NCBI GenBank assembly: GCA_023269445.1
Contig: JAHFTH010000005.1
Span: 1 to 32,889 of the forward strand
Origin: Lacunisphaera sp.
GTDB lineage: Bacteria > Verrucomicrobiota > Verrucomicrobiia > Opitutales > Opitutaceae
Length of the DNA stretch: 32,889 nt
Direction: 5' to 3'
Shown: positions 9,973 to 17,577 of the stretch, piece after piece
Layout of the letters: each line of letters begins with the position of its first letter
How positions within the stretch are numbered: position 1 is the stretch's first letter
Position numbers and translations under genes: made by a program
Notes under the pieces: generated by a model
What the model saw: the letters and a program-made list of their open reading frames with translations, nothing else
Databases searched by the model: none
Told to the model about the DNA's origin: nothing

Positions 9973-10635
9973 TCAGGCGCTGCGTTCCAGCAACTGGCTC
10001 CCCCATCGGCGCCGACAATCGGCATAGAGGTCAGCGTCCTGCTCGTTAACCGCCAGGATTGCCTGGCGGACGGCGAAATCGAGTTCGTAGCGTCCGCCTG
10101 ATTTCTCCGGATTGATGTTGTCCCGTCTAGAGGGCGGCAGCGGGATGCCGAGCTGTTGCGCCATCACTGCCAGGGACCGGTCAAATTCCTCTACAATACC
10201 GATGAAGAAGAAATCCGCCGGTTTCTTGCTCCCGAAGTAACGGGTCATTTCATTTTGCACCAGCGGCAGGGCGGCGTAGGCAGTCAGGGACAGCTTCTTA
10301 CTGTGCAACTCGTGGCAGACGGGGTGCATTGGATCCGGGTCACGCAGCCGGTGATAATAAGATGAGACCACCCGCTCGACCGGATCTCTCACCCAAGTAA
10401 TCAGGCGGGCCGCCGGGAAAAGGCCCGTCAGCTGATCCGTTTGATAGTGGCCGTGCACACAGGTCGCATCGGATGGCACCTGCTCGACGACCCGTCCGGC
10501 TGCATCCGTTATCTGCCAGTAATTCAACACAAACCCCGAGCCGAAATGTTCCTTCAGGATGTTGCGGATGCTGACCCCGGCGGTTTTGGGGATGTGGATG
10601 CTGAGATACCTGTTATGTGGAGGGATGGGCTTCAT
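9973..10635 (-). CDS. Sulfotransferase family protein
   Basis: N-terminal 5'-PSB-type loop IHIPKTAGVS and 3'-PB-type RDPVERVVSSYYH motif. Confidence 0.8.
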   Translation of the reverse strand: MKPIPPHNRYLSIHIPKTAGVSIRNILKEHFGSGFVLNYWQITDAAGRVVEQVPSDATCVHGHYQTDQLTGLFPAARLITWVRDPVERVVSSYYHRLRDPDPMHPVCHELHSKKLSLTAYAALPLVQNEMTRYFGSKKPADFFFIGIVEEFDRSLAVMAQQLGIPLPPSRRDNINPEKSGGRYELDFAVRQAILAVNEQDADLYADCRRRWGSQLLERSA

Positions 10636-10842
10636 ACTTCGTCTAGACAGTCGAGGTTACTTCACCTGCTACTTGATTGGCCCAGAATTCAAGGGAGCAG
10701 TTACCAAGCCAAGACGGCCGTCTTGCACGATTGGTTACAACTCCAATTCGATCCGCCAAAACACGGGAAGTTTTCCCGTTAAGTGCCGGGAATGTGGGCA
10801 TGAAACCAGTCGGCCGCTGTTTGGTCGGCTCCGAACCAAATT

Positions 10843-10947
10843 TAACCACGGATTGCTCGGATTCGGTCTGGATCAGCTGGCGCCGAGCCTATGGCTGACA
10901 GATAAACCAATATCTACAGGTCTCTTCTTCGCGCTGCTTCGTGGTTA
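10843..10947. repeat. Short element bounded by inverted TAACCACG...CGTGGTTA termini (MITE/dispersed-repeat-like)
   Basis: taaccacg at 10843-10850 and its reverse complement cgtggtta at 10940-10947, in a noncoding gap. Confidence 0.45.
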
Positions 10948-10965
10948 GACTTGCCTTGGTCAGGC

Positions 10966-11718
10966 TCAGGTCACGAATTGCCCGTCGCGCATCGGCTTGA
11001 TCTCGTCGCAGCGGTTGGCGATGTCGGGATTGTGGGTCACGAGAACGACGGCCTGGCCGTTTTCCTTGGCCAACCGGGTGAGCAGGTCGAAAACAATGCC
11101 CGAATTCTTCGCATCGAGATTACCGGTGGGCTCGTCGGCGAGAATGATGGCGGGCTGGTTGGCCAGAGCGCGGGCAATAGCCACACGCTGCTGCTCGCCG
11201 CCGGAAAGCTGGGTGGCGAGACGGTGCGTCTTGTCGCCCAGGCCGACATCACTCAGTAACGAGGCGGCCCGGGCCGCCATCTCCTCTTCGGTGAGCTGGC
11301 CCAGCTTGCGCATGGGCATCATCACGTTGTCCAGCGCGGAGAATTCCTGCATCAGAAAGTGAAACTGGAAGACGAACCCGATATGTTCGCCGCGGGCGGC
11401 CGTGCGGTCCAGATCGCTGCTGTTCGACATGAGTTGGTCGCGGATCCAGATCGAGCCGTCGTCCGGCTGGTCGAGCAGGCCGAGGAGATAAAGCGTCGTG
11501 CTCTTGCCACAGCCGGAGGGACCGACGATGGCCGTGACATTACCGCGCCGGGCCTCGAAGGAGACGCCGCGCAGCACATGCACCCTGCCCTCCCCCTGGC
11601 CGAGATAGCGGTGGAGATTCTCGCAACGCAGTGCGATGTCAGCTGAGCCGCCAGCCGGCGGCGAGAGGCGGGAGGCCGGAGGAGGGAGACCGGAGGAATC
11701 TGACGACGGGAGAGGCAT
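10966..11718 (-). CDS. ABC transporter ATP-binding protein (LolD/MacB/DevA-type)
   Basis: Walker A GPSGCGKST, signature LSGGEQQRVAIARAL, Walker B IILADEPTGNLD. Confidence 0.92.
   Translation of the reverse strand: MPLPSSDSSGLPPPASRLSPPAGGSADIALRCENLHRYLGQGEGRVHVLRGVSFEARRGNVTAIVGPSGCGKSTTLYLLGLLDQPDDGSIWIRDQLMSNSSDLDRTAARGEHIGFVFQFHFLMQEFSALDNVMMPMRKLGQLTEEEMAARAASLLSDVGLGDKTHRLATQLSGGEQQRVAIARALANQPAIILADEPTGNLDAKNSGIVFDLLTRLAKENGQAVVLVTHNPDIANRCDEIKPMRDGQFVT
11661..11695. repeat. Purine-rich heptameric repeat tract (GGAGGCC/GGAGACC-like), left arm of an inverted pair
   Basis: gcgagaggcgggaggccggaggagggagaccggag; 13-nt cgggaggccggag (11669-11681) is the reverse complement of 12145-12157. 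Confidence 0.6.
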
Positions 11719-12080
11719 TAGAAATCGCGCTTCCTCACTTGAACATACTTGTGGAGCATTGCTGAGACTTTGCGGCTCCTTTCAATCAGTTCGCTGGAAG
11801 TTGCAGAATCTATCTTGCCCAGCTTGGCCGCCAAGTAAACTTGCGTTCGCAATTCGCCACTGGATCCCCGGGAGTAGTTCAGAAATTGCACAAACTCCTT
11901 GTTGGATTCGCGTTCGTAGCCCTCGGCGATATTCGAGGGAACTGACACGGCTGCTCGGCACATCTGATCCCGGAGGCCGAAATCACGTGGGTTTTCCATG
12001 CTCTGATATACCCGCGTGGCCAATTGCATACCTTCCTTCCAGACTTCGAGGTCTTCGAATCGATTGATGGTGGATTTCAT
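11718..12080 (-). CDS. Four-helix-bundle protein (23S rRNA intervening-sequence / S23 / avd-like family)
   Basis: 120 aa; FEDLEVWKEGMQLATRVYQ...FGLRDQMCRAAVSVPSNIAEGYER...EFVQFLNYSRGSSGELRTQVYLAAKLG is characteristic. SD-like AGGAG upstream; TAATG overlap with the ATPase start. Confidence 0.9.
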   Translation of the reverse strand: MKSTINRFEDLEVWKEGMQLATRVYQSMENPRDFGLRDQMCRAAVSVPSNIAEGYERESNKEFVQFLNYSRGSSGELRTQVYLAAKLGKIDSATSSELIERSRKVSAMLHKYVQVRKRDF

Positions 12081-12140
12081 GACTGCTGCTCCTTTCTTAT
12101 TATGGGTGTTGGTATTTATGGCCCGTAAATTGTTCGGCGT

Positions 12141-12171
12141 CGGTCTCCGGCCTCCCGACTCCAGCCTCCCT
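12141..12171. repeat. Heptameric repeat tract, right arm of the inverted pair
   Basis: cggtctccggcctcccgactccagcctccct; ctccggcctcccg at 12145-12157 is the inverse of 11669-11681. Confidence 0.6.
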
Positions 12172-12186
12172 GTGACGGCTGCGCCG

Positions 12187-13446
12187 TCACTGCGACGTCC
12201 CCCGGATGATGTCGCCCGGCTCGAGCCGCGCGGCGCGCCGGGCCGGGATGATGGCCGCGGTCATGACCACCACGGCGGCGCTGAGCGTGCCGACCACATA
12301 ATGCCAGATCGACCAGTGCACTTGGAAATTATCGGCGGAGAAGATGCCCCGGAGGTGGATCGGATATTTGGACACGCCGTAGGTCACGCTGGCGCCCAAC
12401 GCCCAGCCACCCATGGTGCCGAGGACCAGCACGATGGTGCCCAGCCAGATGAAGATCCGCGCGATGTCCTGCCGGGTGTAGCCCATGGAGCGCAAAATCG
12501 CTATTTCCTTGGTCTTCTCGATGACGATCATCGCGAGCGTGTTGAACATGCCGAGGCCGGAGATCAAAATGATGGTCGAGACCGTCAGCGCGGCGGAAAT
12601 CTGCAGGGCGTGGAAGGCCTCCAGCCAACTCACCTCCCGCTCCTGCCAGCTCTGGGCGCCATGCTTGAGCACCTGCTCCATCTGCTCGGCATCCTGCGGG
12701 GCGCGGTTCCGGTCGAAGAGCGCGACCTGGATGAAGGAGGCCCCGGTGGTCTTCTTCAGCAGTGAACGGGCCTCGCCGAGGTGCATGAAGATACGCACCC
12801 GGTCGATGTCCCTGACGCCACTGGCGTAAATCCCGGCCAGCCGGTAGCGCCGCTGCTCGGTGCCGGCGCGCAGGATCAGCGAGTCGCCTACGACCAGCTG
12901 CAGGCGATTCGCCAGTTCCTGGCCCATCAGCACGCCTTGGGGTGTGGTCCGGAAGTTTTCCAGGCTGCCGCTGCCGCGGCTGACCTGGGCCGCGAGGTCG
13001 GAGACTGCCAAATGGTCGTCGAGGCGGATGCCATAGACCTTGGCCGTGTCGTTCTTGAAGGAGCTGTCCGCGACGACGGATCCTTCCACGACGATGGAGA
13101 CGCCCGAGACATTCCGGAACCGGCGCAGGGCATCCATCATCACGTCGGGCTCCTCGACGCCCTCGACGTATTTGCGCGCCTCGCGCGCTGCCGCCACCTC
13201 GAACTTGCTCTCGAAGTGGGCCCCGGTGGCGATCATCGGAAACATCGTGGCCTGAATCTTATCCTCGATGCGGATCGCGCCGTTCGTGCCGAGGATCGTC
13301 TTGACGAAAAACTCCTCGAAGCCGCTCGTCTGCGCCTGAGTCACGATGAAAAAGCCCACGCCAAATACGATGCCGCTCAGGCTCATGAGCATGGAGCGTT
13401 TCCGGGCAGTCAGAAAGCGGAGGGCGATGCGGAGATTGGTCGACAC
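12187..13446 (-). CDS. ABC transporter permease (FtsX/MacB/LolC-like)
   Basis: STNLRIALRFLTARKRSMLMSLSG N-terminus; FtsX-like C-terminal TMs with RSMGYTRQDIARIF. Start set at GTG (13444-13446); the listed start at 13566 overlaps the HlyD gene. Confidence 0.88.
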   Translation of the reverse strand: MSTNLRIALRFLTARKRSMLMSLSGIVFGVGFFIVTQAQTSGFEEFFVKTILGTNGAIRIEDKIQATMFPMIATGAHFESKFEVAAAREARKYVEGVEEPDVMMDALRRFRNVSGVSIVVEGSVVADSSFKNDTAKVYGIRLDDHLAVSDLAAQVSRGSGSLENFRTTPQGVLMGQELANRLQLVVGDSLILRAGTEQRRYRLAGIYASGVRDIDRVRIFMHLGEARSLLKKTTGASFIQVALFDRNRAPQDAEQMEQVLKHGAQSWQEREVSWLEAFHALQISAALTVSTIILISGLGMFNTLAMIVIEKTKEIAILRSMGYTRQDIARIFIWLGTIVLVLGTMGGWALGASVTYGVSKYPIHLRGIFSADNFQVHWSIWHYVVGTLSAAVVVMTAAIIPARRAARLEPGDIIRGTSQ

Positions 13447-13468
13447 GGCGGCCGGGGCCCGGGGGCGG

Positions 13469-14605
13469 TTAGTTCTCCAGCACTTCCGTGCGCACACGCT
13501 CGCCTGAGCGATAACGGTCCTGCTTCTCAACGATGACCGCGTCGCCGGCGTCGAGCCCGCTGACAATCTCTAAATAATTGAGGCTGTCGTAGCCTTTCTC
13601 GACCTTGCGCAGCTCCACCTGGCCGCCGGCAACAACATAGACGTAGTCGCCGACCAACGCGCGACGGGGGATGATGACCGCATTGGCCCGCTCGGAAATG
13701 ATGATACTCACTTCGCCGGTGAGGCCCGGCATGACCACGCGCCCCTCGGGCAGGGCCACATCCAGATAGACCGAATAGCGCTGGGTCGTGACATCGGCCG
13801 AGGGCAGCACCTTGGAAATGGTGGCGGGATACTGGTCGTTGCCGAAGGTCAGGAACCGCACGGAGGCGCGTTGGCCCATCTTGATGGCGGCGAAATTATC
13901 CTCGCTGAGCTTGGCCTCGATGGTGCGGCCGACCGAGATGAGGTTGGCGATAGGGGCATTGCTGCCGATGAGATCGCCCACCCGGGCGAGCACCGCCGTC
14001 ACCACGCCGTCGGTGGGAGCGATGATGGTCATCTTGGCCATCTCGCGTTCCTTGGCCCGGAGGCTGTTTTCCCAGTTCTCCAGAGCCAGCTTGAGGTTCA
14101 CTTCATCCAACTCGCGTTTTTGCACGGTCTGCTGGTAGTTGCGGCGCGCCTTCTCGAATTCGGCGGCGGGATAGGCCCCCGCTTTGGTCTGCCGTTCCAG
14201 ATTATCCAGGGTGTCGCGCTCGTTGAGTTCCCCGGCGCGCAGGGTCGAACCGACCTCGACGCGCTTTTTCGCCGCCGTCAGCTCGTTTCTGATGCGCTCG
14301 ATCTCCAGTTCGATGTCGCCGGAATCAATGACCACGAGCACGTCGTTTTTATAGACGGGCTTGCCGATGATGAGCTCGCTGGTCTTCACGCGGCCGCCGA
14401 CCTCGCTTTTCAAAATCACATCGAACTCCGCCTTCACTTCCACCGTGCCGGGCACGCTGCGCACGGCCTTGCCGCGGGACGCGGCCACGACTTGGGCGAC
14501 CGGGCGCGTCAGGTAACTGACGGCGTAGGCGCCCCCACCCACGAGGGCGACCAGCAAAACGAGGCGCACGCTCCACTTGCCGAGGGATGACGGAGCTTTG
14601 CTCAT
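13469..14605 (-). CDS. HlyD/MacA-type periplasmic adaptor (membrane fusion protein)
   Basis: 378 aa; N-terminal TM, biotinyl-lipoyl-like halves, coiled-coil hairpin, IIAPTDGVVTAVLARVGDLIGSN motif. Confidence 0.9.
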   Translation of the reverse strand: MSKAPSSLGKWSVRLVLLVALVGGGAYAVSYLTRPVAQVVAASRGKAVRSVPGTVEVKAEFDVILKSEVGGRVKTSELIIGKPVYKNDVLVVIDSGDIELEIERIRNELTAAKKRVEVGSTLRAGELNERDTLDNLERQTKAGAYPAAEFEKARRNYQQTVQKRELDEVNLKLALENWENSLRAKEREMAKMTIIAPTDGVVTAVLARVGDLIGSNAPIANLISVGRTIEAKLSEDNFAAIKMGQRASVRFLTFGNDQYPATISKVLPSADVTTQRYSVYLDVALPEGRVVMPGLTGEVSIIISERANAVIIPRRALVGDYVYVVAGGQVELRKVEKGYDSLNYLEIVSGLDAGDAVIVEKQDRYRSGERVRTEVLEN

Positions 14606-15954
14606 TTGTTGGCCAGATTACCCACCACGGGATCTTCACTCACCGTGCCGAGAAAGGTCGTCAGCTGGTTGAAGTAATCCGCCCGGGAAGTGTAGGCCGT
14701 GATCTGGGAATCGAAGTAGCCCAGCTTCGCGACGCTGACATCTTCCTCGGCGATCACCCCGCGAGTGAACTCCTCGTTCTTGGACCGCAGGTTCCCCTCG
14801 CCCGACACGAGCAGCCGGTCATAGATCGAGACATAGCGGGCGGAGAATGCGGCCAGGCGGGCCTGCGTCTGCGCCTGCTGGGCTAGGTTCTCCGTCAGGC
14901 TGCGGTAATCGAGCTGCATCTGCCTGACTTTAGCCAAGGCGCTGCGCACTCCGGCACCGGCACTGAAACCGTCAAAGAAAGTCCAGTTGATCGAGACGCC
15001 GCCGAAGTAGGAATTAACCTGATATTTTTGCGCCACGTTGATGGTGTAGCTCTGTTCATCCTGACTGAGGCCCAGAACCAAGTTTGCCTTGGGCCGGAGC
15101 CGGGTTTTCTGGATCTTCAGATTGAGCTGCTCGATTTCCAGTGATTTGCGGAAAGTCTCGGCCTCGATCGTGACGGGATCCTTCTGCGTCAGATAGCCGG
15201 CCAAAATACGCTGAACGGCCTCATTTTGATCCGCCACCGCCGGGATGTCGTCCGGGATTTCATCGTCGCTCAACACCGCACTGCCCGTGAGCCGGGCAAA
15301 AGAAGCCTTCTGGTTCTCCACGTCAAAATTGGTCCGCTCCAGACTGATTTGGGCCCGTTCGGCGTCCATGCGGATGCCGAAAATCTGGGCCTCGGAAATC
15401 ACTTTCTTCGCTAAGCGTTCCTCGCCCTGCACCTTCAGTTTGGCGGTGTAGTCGGCGTAGAAGGCGGCTTTCTTCGCGATCAGTTTGTTGAGAATCAGGC
15501 GGAGATATTGGGCGCGCACTTCCTGCGCCAGCAGCCGGTAGCCATCGCGATACTGACCTTGGGCAATGGCCTGCCGGATTTCGCCCATCTTGGCGTAATT
15601 GCGCCGGTCACCCCAATGAAACAGCGGTTGGTTCAGCGTGAAACTATAGGACTCCTTGGTGACATTGAGCCGGCCGACCAGATCAGCCCGCTTGTCCCGG
15701 GCCTCGTAGAAACTGTAATAGCCACCGATCGAGGGCAGCATACTGGCCCGGGCCGCGATCCGGCCGTCCTCCGCCATCTCCAGATCGATCGCCCGGCTGA
15801 TCATCCGCGGCGATTGGGCAATGGCCTTCTTCAGGATGCCGTCCAACTGGGGATAGATCTGCTCCGGCATCACTATACTGTCCGCTGCCACAGTCCTCGC
15901 GCAGAGTCCGGCCATGAGGAAAGATAACGCGGCAAATAGTCTCGGGATTTTCAT
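14602..15954 (-). CDS. TolC-family outer membrane efflux protein
   Basis: 450 aa; signal peptide, duplicated helical TolC-like repeats, adjacent to the HlyD gene (ATGA overlap). Confidence 0.87.
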   Translation of the reverse strand: MKIPRLFAALSFLMAGLCARTVAADSIVMPEQIYPQLDGILKKAIAQSPRMISRAIDLEMAEDGRIAARASMLPSIGGYYSFYEARDKRADLVGRLNVTKESYSFTLNQPLFHWGDRRNYAKMGEIRQAIAQGQYRDGYRLLAQEVRAQYLRLILNKLIAKKAAFYADYTAKLKVQGEERLAKKVISEAQIFGIRMDAERAQISLERTNFDVENQKASFARLTGSAVLSDDEIPDDIPAVADQNEAVQRILAGYLTQKDPVTIEAETFRKSLEIEQLNLKIQKTRLRPKANLVLGLSQDEQSYTINVAQKYQVNSYFGGVSINWTFFDGFSAGAGVRSALAKVRQMQLDYRSLTENLAQQAQTQARLAAFSARYVSIYDRLLVSGEGNLRSKNEEFTRGVIAEEDVSVAKLGYFDSQITAYTSRADYFNQLTTFLGTVSEDPVVGNLANK

Positions 15955-16087
15955 GGGATAGAGCTGACAGGCCGCCGCAAAGCATGTGCCTTGGCAACCA
16001 GTAAATTTTCTCCTGCCCCTCTGGGCCGGAGGCGGAATTCTCCCGCAGAATTGTCATAGTGATGTCACCGCTCGTCCCGTTGCCAAA

Positions 16088-16110
16088 GTTGAAGGTTGAA
16101 GGTTGAAAGT
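16088..16110. repeat. Tandem heptamer repeat (GTTGAAG)2-GTTGAAA
   Basis: gttgaag 16088-16094, gttgaag 16095-16101, gttgaaa 16102-16108. Confidence 0.75.
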
Positions 16111-16213
16111 TCACCCGTTCATCTTTCTGCCGTCTCACACTTTTCCAGTTTCACTGTTTCTCTCTTTCTCCGGTTTCCCAATTTCATCTTTTCCGCTTTT
16201 CCGTCCCCTCCCC

Positions 16214-17035
16214 ATGCTGCGCCGTCTCGCTCCCTTCGCTGCCGATCTCTGGCAGCATCGCGAACTCCTCTGGCAGTTCACGCTGCGCAACGTCGAGTTG
16301 CGCCACAAGGGCAGCCACCTCGGGCTCGTCTGGTCGTTCCTCAACCCGCTGCTGCTGCTCGGGCTCTACGTGCTGGTCTTTGGGTTTTTTCTCGGCGGCA
16401 GTTTCGGTGTGCTCGCGCATGAGACCCGGGTGGACTACGGCTTGGGGATATTTTTTGGCCTCACTCTGTTTCATTTTGTCGCGGAAGTGCTGGGCCTTTC
16501 CCCTAGCATTATCGTCGGCAACCCCAATTTCGTGAAGAAGGTGGTCTTCCCCTTGGAAATCCTGCCCGCCGCCAGCGTGCTGGGCGCGGTCTTTCATATG
16601 CTGATCAGCCTGGCCTTGGTGCTGGCCGGCATCATGGTCCTCGGGCCCGGCCTTTCCCTGGATGCTTTCTGGCTCCCGGTCATTTTGCTACCCATCGTCC
16701 TCTTTATTCTCGGGGTCAGTTGGTTTTTCTCGGCGCTCGGGGTCTTTTTCCGCGACCTCGGTCAGGTCATCCAGTTCCTCACCATGGCGCTGATGTTTTC
16801 CAGCGCCGTGTTTTATCCCGCCGCCCGCATCGCCGCCAGTTCCCCCGCCGGTTGGGCTGTGCTCCGCTTCAATCCCGTCCTGCTCGCGATCGAGCAGGCG
16901 CGCGATGCCGCCTTGTGGGACCGCCCCCTCAATTACCACCACCTCGCCTATCTCTATGCCGTCGGCCTCGCCGCCTGCTACCTCGGCCACGCCGCCTTCC
17001 GCAAAATGAAACCCGCTTTCGCCGACGTGCTCTGA
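16214..17035 (+). CDS. Polysaccharide ABC exporter permease (Wzm/KpsM/TagG-like)
   Basis: MLRRLAPFAADLWQHRELLWQFTLRNVELRHKGSHLGLVWSFLNPLLLLGLYVLVFGFFL; ABC-2 type. The listed N-terminal extension (16103) reads through a pyrimidine-rich leader. Confidence 0.92.
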   Translation: MLRRLAPFAADLWQHRELLWQFTLRNVELRHKGSHLGLVWSFLNPLLLLGLYVLVFGFFLGGSFGVLAHETRVDYGLGIFFGLTLFHFVAEVLGLSPSIIVGNPNFVKKVVFPLEILPAASVLGAVFHMLISLALVLAGIMVLGPGLSLDAFWLPVILLPIVLFILGVSWFFSALGVFFRDLGQVIQFLTMALMFSSAVFYPAARIAASSPAGWAVLRFNPVLLAIEQARDAALWDRPLNYHHLAYLYAVGLAACYLGHAAFRKMKPAFADVL

Positions 17036-17037
17036 CC

Positions 17038-17577
17038 ATGAACCGCGAATCCCCTCATGTCTTCTGGCTGTTTGGGTTGTCGGGCGCGGGCAAGTCCACC
17101 CTCGCCGGACACCTGAGCCAGCACCTGCGCAGCGCGGGCCGGAGCGTGCTCGCTCTGGACGGCGATGATTTGCGCGCCGGCCTGTGCACCGGACTCGGAT
17201 TTTCTGACGACGACCGGACGGAGAACCTCCGCCGCGCCGCCGAAACCGCCAAGCTCGGCTTGGCTTCAAACCTCTGGGTTGTGGCCGCGTTCATCACCCC
17301 GCTAACCAGTCACCGCCGGTTGGTGGCCGGGATCCTCGGAGCGAATCTCTCGTTCATTTATGTCAGCGCCCCGCTGGAAATCTGCCGCGCCCGTGACGTC
17401 AAGGGACTCTACGCTGGAGCCAAGGCCGGGACCGTCGCCCGGCTGACCGGCGTCACCTCCGGTTTTGAACCGCCCGCCCATGCGGATCTGGTCGTCCACA
17501 CCGACTTGGAGAATGTCGCAGCCTCGGCCGGCCATCTCCTGGATTTCGTCCGCCCGCGCTCCACCTCCGCCGCATGA
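17038..17577 (+). CDS. Adenylylsulfate (APS) kinase-like protein
   Basis: Walker A GLSGAGKST; DGDDLRAGLCTGLGFSDDDRTENLRR; ARDVKGLYAGAKAGTVARLTGVTSGFEPP match CysC motifs. Confidence 0.85.
   Translation: MNRESPHVFWLFGLSGAGKSTLAGHLSQHLRSAGRSVLALDGDDLRAGLCTGLGFSDDDRTENLRRAAETAKLGLASNLWVVAAFITPLTSHRRLVAGILGANLSFIYVSAPLEICRARDVKGLYAGAKAGTVARLTGVTSGFEPPAHADLVVHTDLENVAASAGHLLDFVRPRSTSAA

Noticed and set aside
10643-10849. 68-aa minus ORF and overlapping short plus ORFs in the 10.64-10.96 kb gap
   Set aside because: No recognisable domain and disrupted by palindromes; more likely noncoding or relic sequence.
16103-16213. N-terminal extension of Wzm (MKVHPFIFLPSHTFPVSLFLSFSGF...)
   Set aside because: Encoded by a pyrimidine-rich leader next to a heptamer repeat; the ATG at 16214 fits family N-termini.
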